NCBI GenBank assembly: GCA_001414485.1
Contig: LLEY01000070.1
Span: 1-64,000, forward strand
DNA from: Calycina herbarum
Lineage: Eukaryota; Ascomycota; Leotiomycetes; Helotiales; Pezizellaceae
Reading direction: 5' to 3'
Length of the DNA: 64,000 nt
The translations under genes were made by a program, and so were the position numbers. Under the pieces are notes generated by a model that searched no databases, had not been told where the DNA came from, and was given only the letters and a program-made list of their open reading frames with translations. Position 1 is the first letter of the stretch. Each line of letters starts with the position of its first letter. Positions 32,573 through 44,800 of this stretch are shown here, piece by piece.

Positions 32573-33933
32573 ATGGCACCTTCACCATTACAACAGCGCA
32601 GAACCCATAATACGCTTCTTCTTCAAAAGCTACTTAATTTGAGAGATGGGGCAAGTCCATTTACGTTGGCGCTTGATAGTTTGGAGCAGAGGAGTGGGAG
32701 CGTTGTGAGGGAGTTTGTGAGAAGGGCAAAGGTATGAGGTTTTTGTTACCCTTAGTTTGCTTCTATAATCGGACTAGAACGCGAGGACTTTTCAAAGGTT
32801 ACACATATTCTTCCTAAGGTTTGAACTATGGATAGAATTATTTGCCCATGTCACGTGGCAGACTTCCTCTGACTCGACATTGGTGGCCGATTCTTCCTGT
32901 ACAATCTTTTCTTGGTTGTTACGAGGTTTTTTTCGTGTGATAATTTCTAATTCCAATATTCTTAGATTTCAAAGACAAAAATCATATTCATATCTTTTGC
33001 CACACTCCGAAAAAAGCTCTTTTTTGAAGCAGATGTCTTCATCACAGCTCGATCAAAGGCTCTTGTTGCACTAAGAAGCGAGATTCTATCTCACATTCCG
33101 CAATCGCCTTCCCCTTCTTCAGCTACTATACCATCAAGTAAGTCCCTGACCCTGCCCCTGCCAAAATATAATTCCTTCGAAATTTCAGCTGACGCACCAT
33201 CTTAGAATCACTCCTCATAATCGACACACTAACCCCTCTCTGCACTCTTCACGCACCTCACATTTCAAATTTCCTCTCGTCCCTCCTCTTAACGCCCCAG
33301 ATCTCTCTTTTGGCAACCTACCACCTAGATATCCCTCTTCCCAACCAAAACACAACACTTTACCCACCACATCCACTGACGACCCTCACCTACCTCTCAA
33401 CCAGTATCCTCACCCTCTCCGCTCTCCCTCAGGTCCTCGCCCAAAAAAGGGCTCGAGATAGAAGTCTCCAAGCCCCCTCTTTCGGACTTTCTTCCCTCCC
33501 AGAAGGAGCCCTCATCTCTCTCACAAACAACTTAAAGGCTTCCAATGCAGAAAATGGCGTCGTCATTCACGCAGAATTACGACGTCGTTCCGGTAGAGGG
33601 ATTATTGAAGAATTCGTTCTTATTCCTAGCTCCTCAACGGCCACGAAAGCCAATGTCCCGGAGGTTATCTTGTTAGATGAGCATCCCCTTTACGCCACTC
33701 GTATTGTGTCTGAACCTGCTTCAGGCGAGGGACAGGATCCGGAGGACATGGCTACAACTTTCAACTTGGGATTGACGGAAAAGCAAAAACGGGATCGAGA
33801 GAATGTTGTGCTTCCGTATTTTGACGCGCAAAAGGATGGGGGTGGAAGTGGTGCTGGTGAAGGGGGGAGAATTTTGTATGATATGGGAGATGAGGATCGT
33901 GAGGACTTTGACGATGAAGAGGATGAGATTTAA
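32573..33933 (+). CDS. ELP5: Elongator complex protein 5
   Basis: Elp5 (yeast Iki1) belongs to the Elp4-Elp5-Elp6 RecA-like ring of Elongator, needed for wobble-uridine modification of tRNAs. Exons 32573-32731, 32966-33137 and 33206-33933 join in frame to 352 residues. The N-terminus RTHNTLLLQKLLNLRDGASPFTLALDSLEQ, the second-exon strand TKIIFISFATLRKK…EADVFITARSKALVAL and the C-terminal TFNLGLTEKQKRDRE…LPYFDAQ…GRILYDMG with an acidic DDEEDEI tail are characteristic. The second intron must use the acceptor ending at 33205 (CTTAG). An apparently better TTTCAG at 33188 would put a TAG immediately in frame. Elp5 lacks a required Walker motif, so none is expected. Intact. Confidence 0.9.
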
Positions 33934-34128
33934 TGACGAGAAAAGATGGATGAATTGAATTAAATTCAGGATAAGCAATACGAGACAAAGAAGAAACGGT
34001 GGATTGGTGGAATGGTTGGTATCGGGCTAACAACTAAATGAAACCCATCCCAAAAGCCCTATTCAACGCCGTGTCACCTGCATCTCAATTCAAGACTTCA
34101 CATAACCACTTTGTCGTATATAAGTCGC

Positions 34129-34925
34129 TCAATCCATCAATTCAGAATCCACCGTCGCCCCAGTCCCCTTCTCCTTATTAAACACCACCATCTGCTTCAA
34201 ATCCTTCTTCATCGCCACAAGAGCCGACGTAAGATACTTATACGCAGCCGGCAGCTTCTTAGTCCCAGTCACCTTGGCGAAAATAACAGTCGCCTGTCCA
34301 TACGTCAAATAATCACCTGCAATATTAAACTCAACAATACGATAGTTCTCCGTTACAACCATGACTTTCGCAACCATATTGCCGATGACCGATGTCCTTT
34401 GTAGAAACAAGTGCCATTTTAGCACCACTGTCCCGCCAAACACTCGCGTAGACGGAACTGATAAAATCCCCTGAGAAGTTTTCTAGGAAACCGGCTGGTC
34501 GAATGATCGTTTATGTGACAGTATTCTGTGTACGGAGGAAAGCTTCAATTTCGTGCTTGGTATCCCAGATATCGACCCCACATCGAACATTACCACCCGG
34601 TCCACGATCGATGCTGCTCATGACTATGTGCTTCGTGCCCGCTGATACAGCTGCACTGATGAGGGCTGTGCCTTGCTTTACTTCTTCCTTTCCCTCGCTT
34701 ATGGTTATGAAATAGAGAATGTCGGGAGCGGAACCGATGGCGCGGAAAATGGCGGTTGGGTTGTTCATGTCGCCTTGAATGAGGTTGAGGGAGGGGTATT
34801 TGGCGCGGAGAGTTGTTGTTGAGGAGGGTTTGTGATAAACTGCGTAGATTTTTGTTTTGGTGTTCGCGAGTGATGGGTCTTCGTGGAGGGCTCGGAGGAC
34901 TTCGCTGCCTTGGTGGCCGGTAACC
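34129..34925 (-). pseudogene. NmrA-like NAD(P)-binding protein, broken
   Basis: NmrA-like proteins are atypical short-chain dehydrogenase relatives that bind dinucleotides and often act as redox sensors. The minus-strand frame begins, without a start, at TGHQGSEVLRALHEDP (normally preceded by TGA in the nucleotide-binding GATGHQG loop). It continues through LNLIQGDMNNPTAIFRAIGSAPDILYFITISEGKEEVKQG and HIVMSSIDRGP. A TAA after QNTVT stands where the family has an aromatic residue before TIIRP. A frame change follows near 34400 before the C-terminal part (34443-34129, …GDYLTYGQATVIFAKVTG). The 5' end is lost at about 34920-34930 where a transposon begins. Three independent lesions make it a pseudogene. 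Confidence 0.8.
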
Positions 34926-36125
34926 GATCTCCCTGGACTGTGCACGCTCCTGGACTGTGCACCACTGAAAATAGCTTCACTTTTCCCCCACTTACACACT
35001 TTAATTATGGCTAGAGCAGACAATACGCATCGGATCAACCAGGCGGTGGCAGCAATCGAAAGAGGGGAATTTAGCAATTATGCTGAAGCTGCGAAGAAGT
35101 ATAGATGTGACCGTTCTACTGTCTTATAGAGAGTTAGGGTGTAACGGCACGAAACGGATAATACTACAAAAGAGGCATATGGAAGTGCGTTCGATAGAAT
35201 GACATATCCGAATACTAGGCTCTGATACGAAGGAAAAGACCAATTTGGTCTTTCCCGATAGAGAGGAGGCAGCTATTTACAAGAGGTTCGGACAATAGTA
35301 AGTCCGGAAGCCATCTGGCTTTTCCAAAACCTGAAACAACATCTGTATCGTATCCCATTCGGCACGTAGACTCGGCAATTCCAATTCCGATCAATTCCTG
35401 ATGGTTCCATCACATAGGGGCTTAACTAAGACACGTCGAGAGGCCACCGCTTTTTACCTTTAAGCATTGACTAAGGAGCAAGAGGAGGTCCTGATTCGGC
35501 AGATAAGTAGGCTTATAGATCGTAGAATACCTTCTACTTCGTCGATTATCTGAAACCTCGCCGAAGAGATACGTAGGAAGAAGGTTAGCAAGAACTGGAC
35601 AGGGGATTTTGTTAAGCGGTATAAGGACAAGTTACATAGTGGTTATCTTAGGAATATTAAGAATTTAAGAGTTATAGCCGAGTATATACTAATGTTTATA
35701 CTCTTCTTTACTTTAGTATTTACTTTCTTTTCTCTACTTATTACCTCTTTTCTTATAAAAGCTAATATTACGCTCTACTTATAGTTAATCTCCGTTATTG
35801 AGAAATTCTATATTACTACTAATAACCTTTATAACTTTGACGAAAAGGGCTTCCTTATTAGATTCGGTCGGTCTATAAAGCGTATAATAACTATAAATGT
35901 ATATACCTTAGGTCGAGTTACTAAGAATAAGTAGAATAGGTCTTAAGAGTTTATTTCACTTCTTATATATATCTTAGCTATTAGACAAGCGATTCTACTA
36001 CTTCTTATATATAAAGGGAGCTTGAGAGATCTTTAGAATTCCTAGCTTAAGAATGTTAAAGAGGATTCTAGTATATACTTTAGCTCTTCTAAGAACGGCT
36101 AGTCCTCGAACGAGTTTAGTCTAAA
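34926..36125 (+). mobile_element. pogo-like DNA transposon, 5' part, interrupted
   Basis: It starts in or near 34926 with a twice-repeated CTGGACTGTGCAC phrase, the probable terminal repeat region. A transposase frame begins at 35006 (MARADNTHRINQAVAAIERG…), a psq-type HTH start. It is split by a solo LTR at 35140-35414 and resumes with LTKTRREATAFYL and LTKEQEEVLIRQI, then KNWTGDFVKRYKD and the DDE-region NFDEKGFLIRFGRS, with stops increasing rightward. It is cut at 36125 by a chromovirus LTR; the remainder lies beyond the window. AT content rises sharply along it, in keeping with RIP. It inserted into the NmrA-like gene. Confidence 0.8.
35140..35414 (+). repeat. Solo LTR inside the pogo-like transposase
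   Basis: A 275 bp block starts TGTAACGG and ends CCATCACA (imperfect TG…CA inverted ends). It is flanked by TAGGG at 35135-35139 and 35415-35419. Deleting it with one TSD copy rejoins the transposase reading frame exactly. Base composition is balanced, unlike its surroundings. A single LTR left after recombination is the simplest reading; its family is different from the other LTRs here. Confidence 0.8.
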
Positions 36126-36587
36126 TATAACGAAACTTAAACGAACTAACAAAGATAACTAAGTCTCGAAGGTTGGTATATAGATAAGAAGTATAGATAT
36201 GCCGGGTTGTTTACTTAGAAGTGAACTTGTTACTTATATTAAAGATGTTAAATAAAATAATAAGATTAATAACTAAAGTTAAGTATAAAGCTCCTATCTA
36301 ATAGTAGACGTGCTAGTCTTATATAAAACCTTCTGTTTATGTTTAAAGTCCTTCTTAGTAGAAGTCCTAAAGATAGAGTCCGACTCTATTTCTAGAGCTT
36401 CTTAAAACTAGACTCTATTACCTAACTACTTCTAACCGAGTTATATAATATAACTATAATAAGATCCTAGGATTATATATCTTACTATATTTAATCCTTT
36501 CTTCCTTTTAGTGTTATAATAGTACTCGTCTTATTAGAGCGTCGTCTAGACTTTACTTTATTATATACTAGTACGTGATTTATAATA
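36126..36587 (-). repeat. 3' LTR of the host chromovirus
   Basis: 462 bp. In plus coordinates it starts TATAACGAAACTTAAACG and ends GATTTATAATA (TG…CA ends with transitions). The first ~190 bp match the LTRs at 40715, 47007, 49200 (reversed) and 55991 (reversed); the rest, the U3 side, differs from both A and B. Confidence 0.8.
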
Positions 36588-36679
36588 CTATCCCCTTCTT
36601 AGTTTAGCGTGTCTTTATACTAGAATATAAACCTAAAATATGTTATTAGAAAGATATTATCCTTCCTCTGTATATAAAC

Positions 36680-36976
36680 ATGTCCTCTTCTTATATTAAA
36701 CGAAAAGAGTATCTAGCTCTTACTATACGAATCGAATCTATATAACGTCTAGCGGAGACCTATTCTTTTTGTCGAAAACAATCTTATCGCTGTTTCCTAG
36801 AGCTTTCTAAATCCTCTTAATATTCTAAGTATATTCGGTTAAAAAGATCTTATAATAGTTCTAGTTATCTCGACATTCCTCTCTCTAGACCTAGAAAACC
36901 TATGTATTAATTTTTCTTTAGACCTTTATATAAACGGTTTCCTATTACTTCTCTAAGTCCTTCTTCCTCGAGTCCT
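36680..36976 (+). pseudogene. Antisense accessory frame of host chromovirus, first part
   Basis: Plus-strand, i.e. antisense to the element's gag-pol. ATG at 36680 opens MSSSYIKRKEYLALTIRIES; 99 codons reach the D insertion with few stops. The frame resumes at 62650-62772 without loss after removing D and one TSD. Cys or Tyr occur at positions expected of a zinc-binding set (YSFC…RC…YSKY…RSYN), consistent with TGY to TAY mutation. It is homologous in position and partly in sequence to 41252-41803 (A) and 55469-54918 (B). Function unknown. Confidence 0.65.
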
Positions 36977-37208
36977 TATCACGATCTATATCTAAAGGCA
37001 AAGGTATAAGAGTATATATATATATATTCGAGAATTTAAAGCTACAGTTCTAAGAACGAGGGAATACGGAATATATACCCTACGAAAAAGAGGTATTCCT
37101 ACTAACTATAAAGAGCCTTTAATCTCGTTATAAATCCGTCTAAGCGTTGCAGCTCTAACAGTTACGTATAGGACTAAGAATTACGTGTTATAGACTAGCG
37201 CTGTAATA
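36977..37208 (-). repeat. 3' LTR of element D
   Basis: 232 bp, the same length as the 5' LTR at 62413-62644. The two differ by transitions, e.g. TATCACGATCTATATC here versus TATTATAATCTATATC there; both derive from a TG…CA terminus. It contains the shared AAAGGCAAAGGTATAAGA and GAAAAAGAGGTATTCC blocks. Confidence 0.85.
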
Positions 37209-40200
37209 TTACTCTCTCTTTTAGAAAAAGCTTATTTACAAGCTTTATATTATAACTAAATCGTCTATTAGATAATTATAATTATCTATTCCGTTTTCCT
37301 ATACTTATATCTAGCTTTATAAAGCCCTTAGTAGACTAGCGCGAGCTAGATTAGTAAGGTAAAAATCATGTAATTTATATAGATAATACTTAAAATTCGA
37401 AGCTAGATACTACTATAGATTAGGGTTATAGCCTAACTATTAAACCCTATATTAGAGCTTTCTACGAACTGCTTTTATAGCTAAGACTTCTTCTACTTCC
37501 TACTCTTTCTAATCTATAACCTATATTAGTAGAGGTGGTTCGTTTACCTATCTAGGTAATAAATCTATAGCAGCCTTATAGAGTAGTAACGGGTAGAATA
37601 CGAGGTATATACGGAAGTAGTCTAGTAGTTCGAGCTAGAAAGAGTATCCTTCGCAGGCTATAATCCGGAACAGACCCTCGTTTTATCTATCTAGCTTATA
37701 GCTTAGCCAGTCTATCTTCTAATTACAAGTTAATACTTAAACAAAGTCGTCTACGTTAAAGTCTACCGCTCTTCGAATCCAGTTCGCAGACCTTATATAG
37801 CAGTCTTATACTTTACTAACTAATTCCTTTACTATAGTCTAAGTATTATATATTCTCTATATAAGTACCTCTACATCGGTCTAGTTAAGCTGTTCGTAGA
37901 CTATTACAGATTTATCTAGACGGTTCTAATCGAAGAACGTAGTAGCTACGTATCTGTTAATTACTTTAAAGAGTAAGAGTCTACCTAGAGTCTTATATAG
38001 AAGCGTAAGCTAAGCGTAGTCTAGAATAGGGACAAGTTCGCTCTAGTTATTCTAATAGTAACTAATAAAAGGCCGTAGGCGTTGATTAATCTATTAGTTT
38101 ATAATTTCAGTTTATCCGTCAGTTTATAGATAGAAAGCAGTAGATAGCCTAAGCTTTATACTAAGGATTCCGTAGAATTAAGACTAGAAAGAAGAAATAA
38201 ACTATAGTCTATAGTCTAAAATAATACTTTATAGATAGCTATAGGTTCGATAGATCTACGTAACGTATATTCAAGCTATATCTCAGGCTATAACTGTCTT
38301 TAGACAGGGGATCGAGACCGATTACTTAGTTAGGCGATCTATAACTACCTATAAGGTATCGTAACCTTGTTTATTAGTAGAGAAAGACTTATAGTCTATA
38401 GTAATATACTACTAGGGACGTTCTAGAACTAGTAACAGGTGTAAAACCTAGGTTTACAGTTATAAGAAACCGTAGTACGTCGACAGTCTCCGCAGTTACT
38501 AATATAAGTTTCTACAGACGTCTATAAACCTTTCTACTAGTATCTACAAGCGAGAATAGCTACCGTCTTTGTCTGTCTAGGGTAAGCCGTAGATACTTAT
38601 ACGTAAGCCTTATAGATTAGGTCCGTCTATAAGATGTCTTAATTAGGAACTACGAGTCTCTTTTACTAAAAAAGTAAGCTGTTCTCTATTATCTAGTTTT
38701 AGTACCCGCGGGTAGCTTTCGTTTAGTCGTCTTCTAAGTCTAAAGAGTTATAGTTAATAGTAAGTAACTAGTTAATAAGGTTAAGCAAGGGTTCTAAGGT
38801 AACTAGAGCTAACGTTATAGGAGGTTCTAATCGAGTAGTAATACGTAGATCTAACTAATCAGACGTAAGCAAGGTTTATTATCTTATAAACGCTTTTAGG
38901 TTATTCTATAGGTTAACGTCTTAGTCTCGGCGTATTAGCGTATCCGTTTTCTCGTTCTACTTACTAAATTAAAACGTAATTATAAAATAGAACTCTAATA
39001 AAAACTCTACCTATCTCGCTTACTACTAGTTCAAGGTTTTAGAGGTTATAAAGTACTCTAAAGCCTTATAATCAGTGAAGACCTTAATCTAGGAGCTAGT
39101 CTAAGCAAGATCCGCTTACTATTATCTAAAAGAGCGTATAATAGCTAATATCTCCTTATCGTAGATTTAGTAGTTTAGCTCGGCAGGGTTTATCGTCTTC
39201 GAGAAGTAGCTTATAGGTCTCTATAGTTCGATTTCGGATATACGTTATAATATTACAGCTGTAACCACTCCGTTAGAAGCGTCAGTCTCAACTATAGTCT
39301 CTAAATCGGCTATAAAGTAGTATAAGAGAGAGGTAGTAACTAAGGCTTCTTTTAATATATTAAAAGCCTTCTTATATTCTAAGTCGAACTTAAACAGCAC
39401 TTTCTTACCTATAAGATAGTTTAGTAGATAAGTAATCCGTCTATAATCTCGAATAAAACGTTAGTAGAAGTTATAAAAACCTAGGAAAGACTAGATACTC
39501 TTAATAATACTAGGATATTTCTAGGAAACAATTACTAAGATCTTCTCTAGGTCGACTTCAATTCCGTCTATAGAGATAATAAAACTAAGGTACTTTATAT
39601 AAGTAACGTAGAACTCTGTCTTCTTAATATCCACTTATAGTCTAGCTTTACAGAGCCGTTCTAAGACCTTACAGACGTGTTCAACGTATTCGAGCTTATT
39701 ATTAGAGTATATAAGAATGTTGTTAAAGTAAGCTATATAAAAGTCATCGAGATATTCTATAAGAACGCTATTTATATACCTCTAGTATATAGTAGAACTG
39801 TTAGTTAAGCCGAAAGGCAACACCTTATATTTAAACGTACTATAATAGGTCTAAAAGGTTATAAGTTCTTCCGACTCTAGTTCTATACGTATATAGTTAA
39901 AAGCTTAACGAATATCGAGCTTTATAAGGATTTTAGCACTAGTAATTCGTATAAGAGTTTTATCGATTAGCAGAAGAGGGTGCTAGTTCTTATAAGTAAG
40001 GTTATTAAGTTTCTAGTAGTCGATATAGAGCTATAAGCTTCTGTCAGACTTCTTTATAAACAGTACTAGAGAAGTGAAAAGGGCGTAGCTAGGAATAATA
40101 AACCCTTTATCGAGGTTATTAAGGATATACTACTTTATAGCCAGAAGTTCCTTAGTCGTTATCTTATATAACAGGCTATATAATAGAGTATTCAGACCTA

Positions 40201-40714
40201 TAAGTTTAATCTAGTAGTCGACTTAGTTTCGTAGTAGAAGAAGCTCGTCTAAAGCTCTCTTTAAAAAGACATTCTTAAAGTCTATATATTTCTAGCAAAC
40301 GTTCTATTCTACTAGTTATTCGTCTAAAGCGTAATCTACTAAAGAGAGCTCTATATATAACCTATCTATAAGAGCATAGTCGATCTCTTATAAGCTAGTA
40401 GAGAAGACTTCGTTATCGCGCTTTTAAAGGTTAAGTTTAAAAGCAGTAGCTCTAATATAATAGATATTAATAGCAAAGTCTTCTATAGGTTTATAGATGT
40501 CCGTAAGCGAGCTTACAGCTGCTTTATAGTCTATAACTAAACGTTTTCCTAAGGAGGATCGACAACGTTGTTAATAGTTAGAAATAAGGATTTATATTCT
40601 ATTCTAGGCAGAGATAAGGTCTTATTAAAAGCTTTCGTCTAGAATTTCCTCGAGAGTAACTAGTAGCAGGGTTTAGCACTAGCTTCGAGGTAGTATCGAA
40701 TAGATTAATATAGG
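36977..40714 (-). mobile_element. Gypsy element D, left segment (3' LTR and pol)
   Basis: Left part of a '-' strand Ty3/gypsy element whose segments are 36977-40714, 47459-48793, 55997-56551 and 62236-62644, about 6.0 kb once nested insertions are removed. TSD GTCCT lies at 36972-36976 and 62645-62649. This segment holds the 3' LTR (36977-37208), then in reverse integrase, RNase H (VETDASNGVVTAVI) and reverse transcriptase. The RT shows KVLPFGLTNSSTIYQRYIN and YFNNILIYSNN, a YVDD-box relic. Dense TAA/TAG stops indicate RIP. Element A interrupts it after 40714. Confidence 0.85.
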
Positions 40715-41161
40715 TGTAACGAAACTCAAACGAACTAAACAAAGGTGACTAAGTCTCGAAGGTTGGTATATAGGTAAGAAGTATAGACGCGATAGATTGT
40801 TTACTTAGAAGTAAACTCGTTACTTATATTAAAGATGTTAAATAAGATAATAAGATTAATAACTAAAGTTGAGTACGAAGCTCCTATCTAATAGTAGATG
40901 TGCTAGTCTTATATAGAACCCTTTATACTATCTAGATCTCTTTATAAGCCTAGATCCCTAGATCCCTTTAGATCCTTTAAGAGATCTAATAGGATCTATT
41001 ATATAACTTCTAACAGTTATCTAATAGTAAGATCCTAGAATACCTAAATACCTTTATATTACTAATTCCCTTCTATACTACCTTCTGTTTCCTAGATATT
41101 ATACCTTATCCTGTTAGAGCGCTGTTTAGACTACTTACTATATATAATATAATTCGTAACA
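40715..41161 (-). repeat. 3' LTR of element A
   Basis: 447 bp, TGTAACGAAACTC…ATTCGTAACA in plus coordinates with intact TG…CA ends; equal in length to its partner at 47007-47453. The U3 side contains a CTAGATCC-rich stretch (about 40930-40990) not found in B's LTRs. Confidence 0.9.
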
Positions 41162-41251
41162 CTATCCCCTTCTTAGCCTAGTATATCCTTACGCTTAAGT
41201 ATAAGCTAAGGAACTCGGTTAGGGTACTAGCGGCATCCTTTTCTTTCTATT

Positions 41252-41803
41252 ATGTCCTACCTTATATAAAAGAAGAAAGAAGAACAAATACTTCTTATAA
41301 AAAGTATTAAAATAGTTTATAATAAAATATTACTATGTTCTTACTATGTTTCTTAAAAGCGTAGATGTTTTATTAATTCCTCTTAATCTTCTCAATGTTC
41401 TAAGTACGTTTGATTAAAACTGAAATATAATAGGACCGACGATGCCTAGGAGAGGAACGTTCCTTATACTAGCGACTAGTCCTCTATTGACCGATAAGAG
41501 GAGAAACTGGAGAAGGAGGAGGAGGAGGCGATGACGAAGATTCTACGTTTACGAAAGTAGAAGGCCTTTCTTAAGGAAAGGCGGCGTAAGATGTCCTATC
41601 GAGGGCTTCGTTTCCTTAATAAACTCGACGCTGTTGAGGAGGTAGAAAAGAAAGAGAAGGAGGAGAAAGAAAGAAGGGAATAAGAGTAGCGCGAGGCAGA
41701 GATTACCTGTCTAATAGCTCCGCCTATTCTTACTGATTCCTAATCCGAGATAGGGCTTAACCTATTCTTTCTTATAGCCTTTCCTTTAGACTACGAGATG
41801 TAG
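41252..41803 (+). pseudogene. Antisense accessory gene of element A
   Basis: A 552 bp frame (184 codons) antisense to gag-pol between the chromodomain and the 3' LTR. It is broken only by codons of RIP type (TAA, TAG, one TGA); no frameshift is needed. The N-terminus has scattered Cys/Tyr (LLCSYY, RCF, SSQCSKY). The middle is strongly coiled-coil: EEKLEKEEEEAMTKILRLRK then KAFLKERRRK, and a RGLRFLNKLDAVEEVEKKEK segment. The tail is hydrophobic/acidic. It aligns with B's frame (RVNKQKKLLYTRK / GLNSLKELDATKELERKEKE) and has the same length. I recall similar uncharacterised proteins in other ascomycete genomes, but this needs a database check. Function unknown; the Cys set suggests nucleic-acid or metal binding (inference). 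Confidence 0.75.
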
Positions 41804-44800
41804 GTAAACCTAGGTTTTTCTAATAGAACTTCTAAAGTTCTACTAGGTAATAGTTAAGATTACTTTTTAGCTCTTAAGTGTTTTCTAAGTATAAGTAATC
41901 TAACTATTTAATTAAATACTTAACTTATCCTCTAATAAGTTTATAGTTAAGAATCCTTTTAACTTTATATTCGGTGTTCGGATTTACTAGTTGAATTTCT
42001 ATAATTAGAGCTAGTAGTGCTTCTAGTAGTACTAGTTCGAGTAAGAATATATAGAATACTAGATAGATATTTATTATCTTTAGTAGTACTAATTTATAAT
42101 TCAAAGGTCTTTTAATATATTTAATTTTAAATAGTCTAAGTTTTTTATAATCTAGTTTATTACTTAGTCTTTTTATATTAATATTCTTTTATACTAAGTA
42201 GACTTTATCCCCCTCTTTTAGCGTTAGCTCCTAACTACGTTGTTTATTATAGTAGTACGCGTTTCTTTTTACTATAAATTATAGGTCTTTTATAAGTTCC
42301 TTATATAGACTCTTAATCCTTAAGACTTAAATACGAGTAAGTTAGTTATTAATAGTTATAGATAGTAGTTCTTAATACGCTGATAATTTATACCTAAAGT
42401 TGATGTAGAATAGTATAATAAGTGTTGTTTCTGTTATTAAACTATTATAGATAAACTATGCTAAAGGTAGCAGTTCTACCTAGTTATCTTACTAGTAGTT
42501 TATATAATAATAAAGGTATGTTTTAACTACTTAATTTATTCTTTTATTTCTTCTATTTGTTTAAGAGTAAAAAGCTGTCGAAAGCTTTCTTTTTACACCT
42601 AATCGTTTTATAAGAGCGATTTGAAATTTTAAGGTAAAAAGCTTATCTCTATCTAAGAGTATCTCTTTAGGTAGCCTATATCTTAAGACTACTTCTCTAA
42701 GGAATACGAATACTAATTCCTTAGCTATACTTAACTCTATATATACTATTAGAATTATATACTTTATAAGTTGTTCTATAATAACTAGGATCGAGTTATA
42801 CTTAACTCCTATTATTAAGTCTTTAGATTTTAGTAGTTTAATAATAAAATCTATAGATATTGATTTCTAAGGTATCTATAGTATTAGAGTAGTGTTTATC
42901 TGTTTATAAGAAGTATAGTAGGAAGCCTTATTCCTAGTATAGGTATTATATTCCGCTATTACTTCTTTAATTATCGTAGATAACCGATTAATATAGTAGT
43001 ATTATCTTATCTTCTAGAGGGTTCTTTGAATTCCTTAGTAACTATAAGTAGGTATAGTATAGTATTTCTATATAAATTCTCTTATATACGAGCTAGGAAC
43101 CTATAATTTCCCTTTTACGTACTAGTTATAACCTTTATATATATTCTAAATTTTATTTATCTAGATATTATTTATTACTACTATTTCGTATACTATAGGT
43201 ACTAGGTCTTTATTCTTAAGAGTTTTTAAGATCGTAATCTTCTTATACTTCTTATTTCTCTTATATCTAGGTTTCTAGCTAAAAATATTAGCTTAAGTAT
43301 TTAACGTTCTCTTTATATATTAAATAATAATATTAAATCCTTCTAATATCTCCGTCTATCTAGCTAACTATCTTATTATAAGTTCCTTAGTTATTATAAA
43401 CGTTCTAAGGTTCTTATAGTTAGATAAAACTATAACTAGGTATTTTACTAGCTATAAATAAATTCTCTAGTATTCTAAAGCTAATACTATAGTAAGCAGT
43501 TCCTTATCGAAGATACTATAGTTTTATTATACTAGGTTAAATATTTTTTAGAATAATATATAATAGGTATAAGTTTTCCTTTGTTATTTAGTTATAGGTG
43601 AATTATATCTACTAATATATCTAAGGCGTCTATTTTAATTATACTTAGTTTTTCTATATTAAAGTTATATAGAATAGGTTTCTTTCTAAACTTTGCTTTA
43701 ATTCTTTAAAAAGCGTCTTTAGCTTATTTATTCTAAATAAATTTAATAGCTTTCTTAACTAGTAATATTATTAGTTTAGTAATCTTTATATAGTCTTATA
43801 TAAACGGATAGCAAAAATTTATAAATCTAAGAAAGGATTATATATCTTTTATATTCTTTAGTAATTTCTAGTTTAAAACGTCTTAGATTTTTACTAGATC
43901 TATTTCTATTTTCTCTAAGCTAAATACCTATCCTAGTAAAAGTATCCGAGTTACTCTAAACTTGTATTTTAAGAGTTTTAACTAAGAATTTACTTTTATA
44001 AGTTATTATAAAACTTCTCTAATATATCTCTTATATTCTTCTTCTTTTTCTAAGAAGATTAAGATATTATCTAGGTAATAGATTACTATTACTCTTATAA
44101 GATCTCCTAAAATATTATTATTTTATCTCTAATATATAGTTAGTATATTATAAAGTCTAAATAGTATAACTATATATTTATAAAGGCTTAATAGTAAAGT
44201 AAATACTATCTTTTATTCGTCTCTAACTTTTATTTATATAAGTTTATAAACGTTTTATTAATCTAGTTTTATAAATCGTACTACCTTACTTAACTTGTCT
44301 TATAAGTATTAGCTAGGTAGTAGTAGATAAGCGTCCTTAACTATAGCGTGATTTACTTCTTAATAATTAATATATACTCTTCTATCTAGGTTGTCTTTCT
44401 TTTTAATAATAAGTATATTTAAGGTAATTAGTAACTTAGATCTTCTAATATATTCTTTCTTAATACCTTCTTTTATATAACTCTCTATTCTTTATAGGCT
44501 TTTCTAGTTATATAACCGAAGCTTCTGCTTTAAGAGGTAATAACCCTCTTTTAATTTAATCTTATAATCCTATAAGTAATATTCTAGCAAGGCTTATAAG
44601 TCTTCTAGGTTTTTAAACAAAGCTCTAAATTCTCTGTACTATATAGGTATTTTGTTATCAGCTTCCTTACTAACCTATAGAGGACCCTGGGTAAGGTGTT
44701 CTAGTATTTTAGAAGAGGTAGCGCTAATCTTATTCCTACTTTATAGTTATAATTATAATCTTATATAATTATATCGACTAAAGGTTATTATTTATACCTT

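Larger units (their letters stand above)
36126..36976 (-). mobile_element. Host chromovirus, 3' part (split by element D)
   Basis: 3' end of a '-' strand Ty3/gypsy chromovirus whose remaining part in view is 62650-64000. It comprises the 3' LTR (36126-36587) and the region between LTR and chromodomain carrying the first 99 codons of an antisense gene. Element D interrupts it at 36976 with TSD GTCCT. It belongs to the same family as elements A and B by its LTR R/U5 end and internal sequence. It is heavily RIP-mutated. Confidence 0.8.

Noticed and set aside
36977..37208. Initial reading of this block as a solo LTR
   Set aside because: Its partner at 62413-62644, equal length and the GTCCT repeats on both outer sides show it is the 3' LTR of the split element D.
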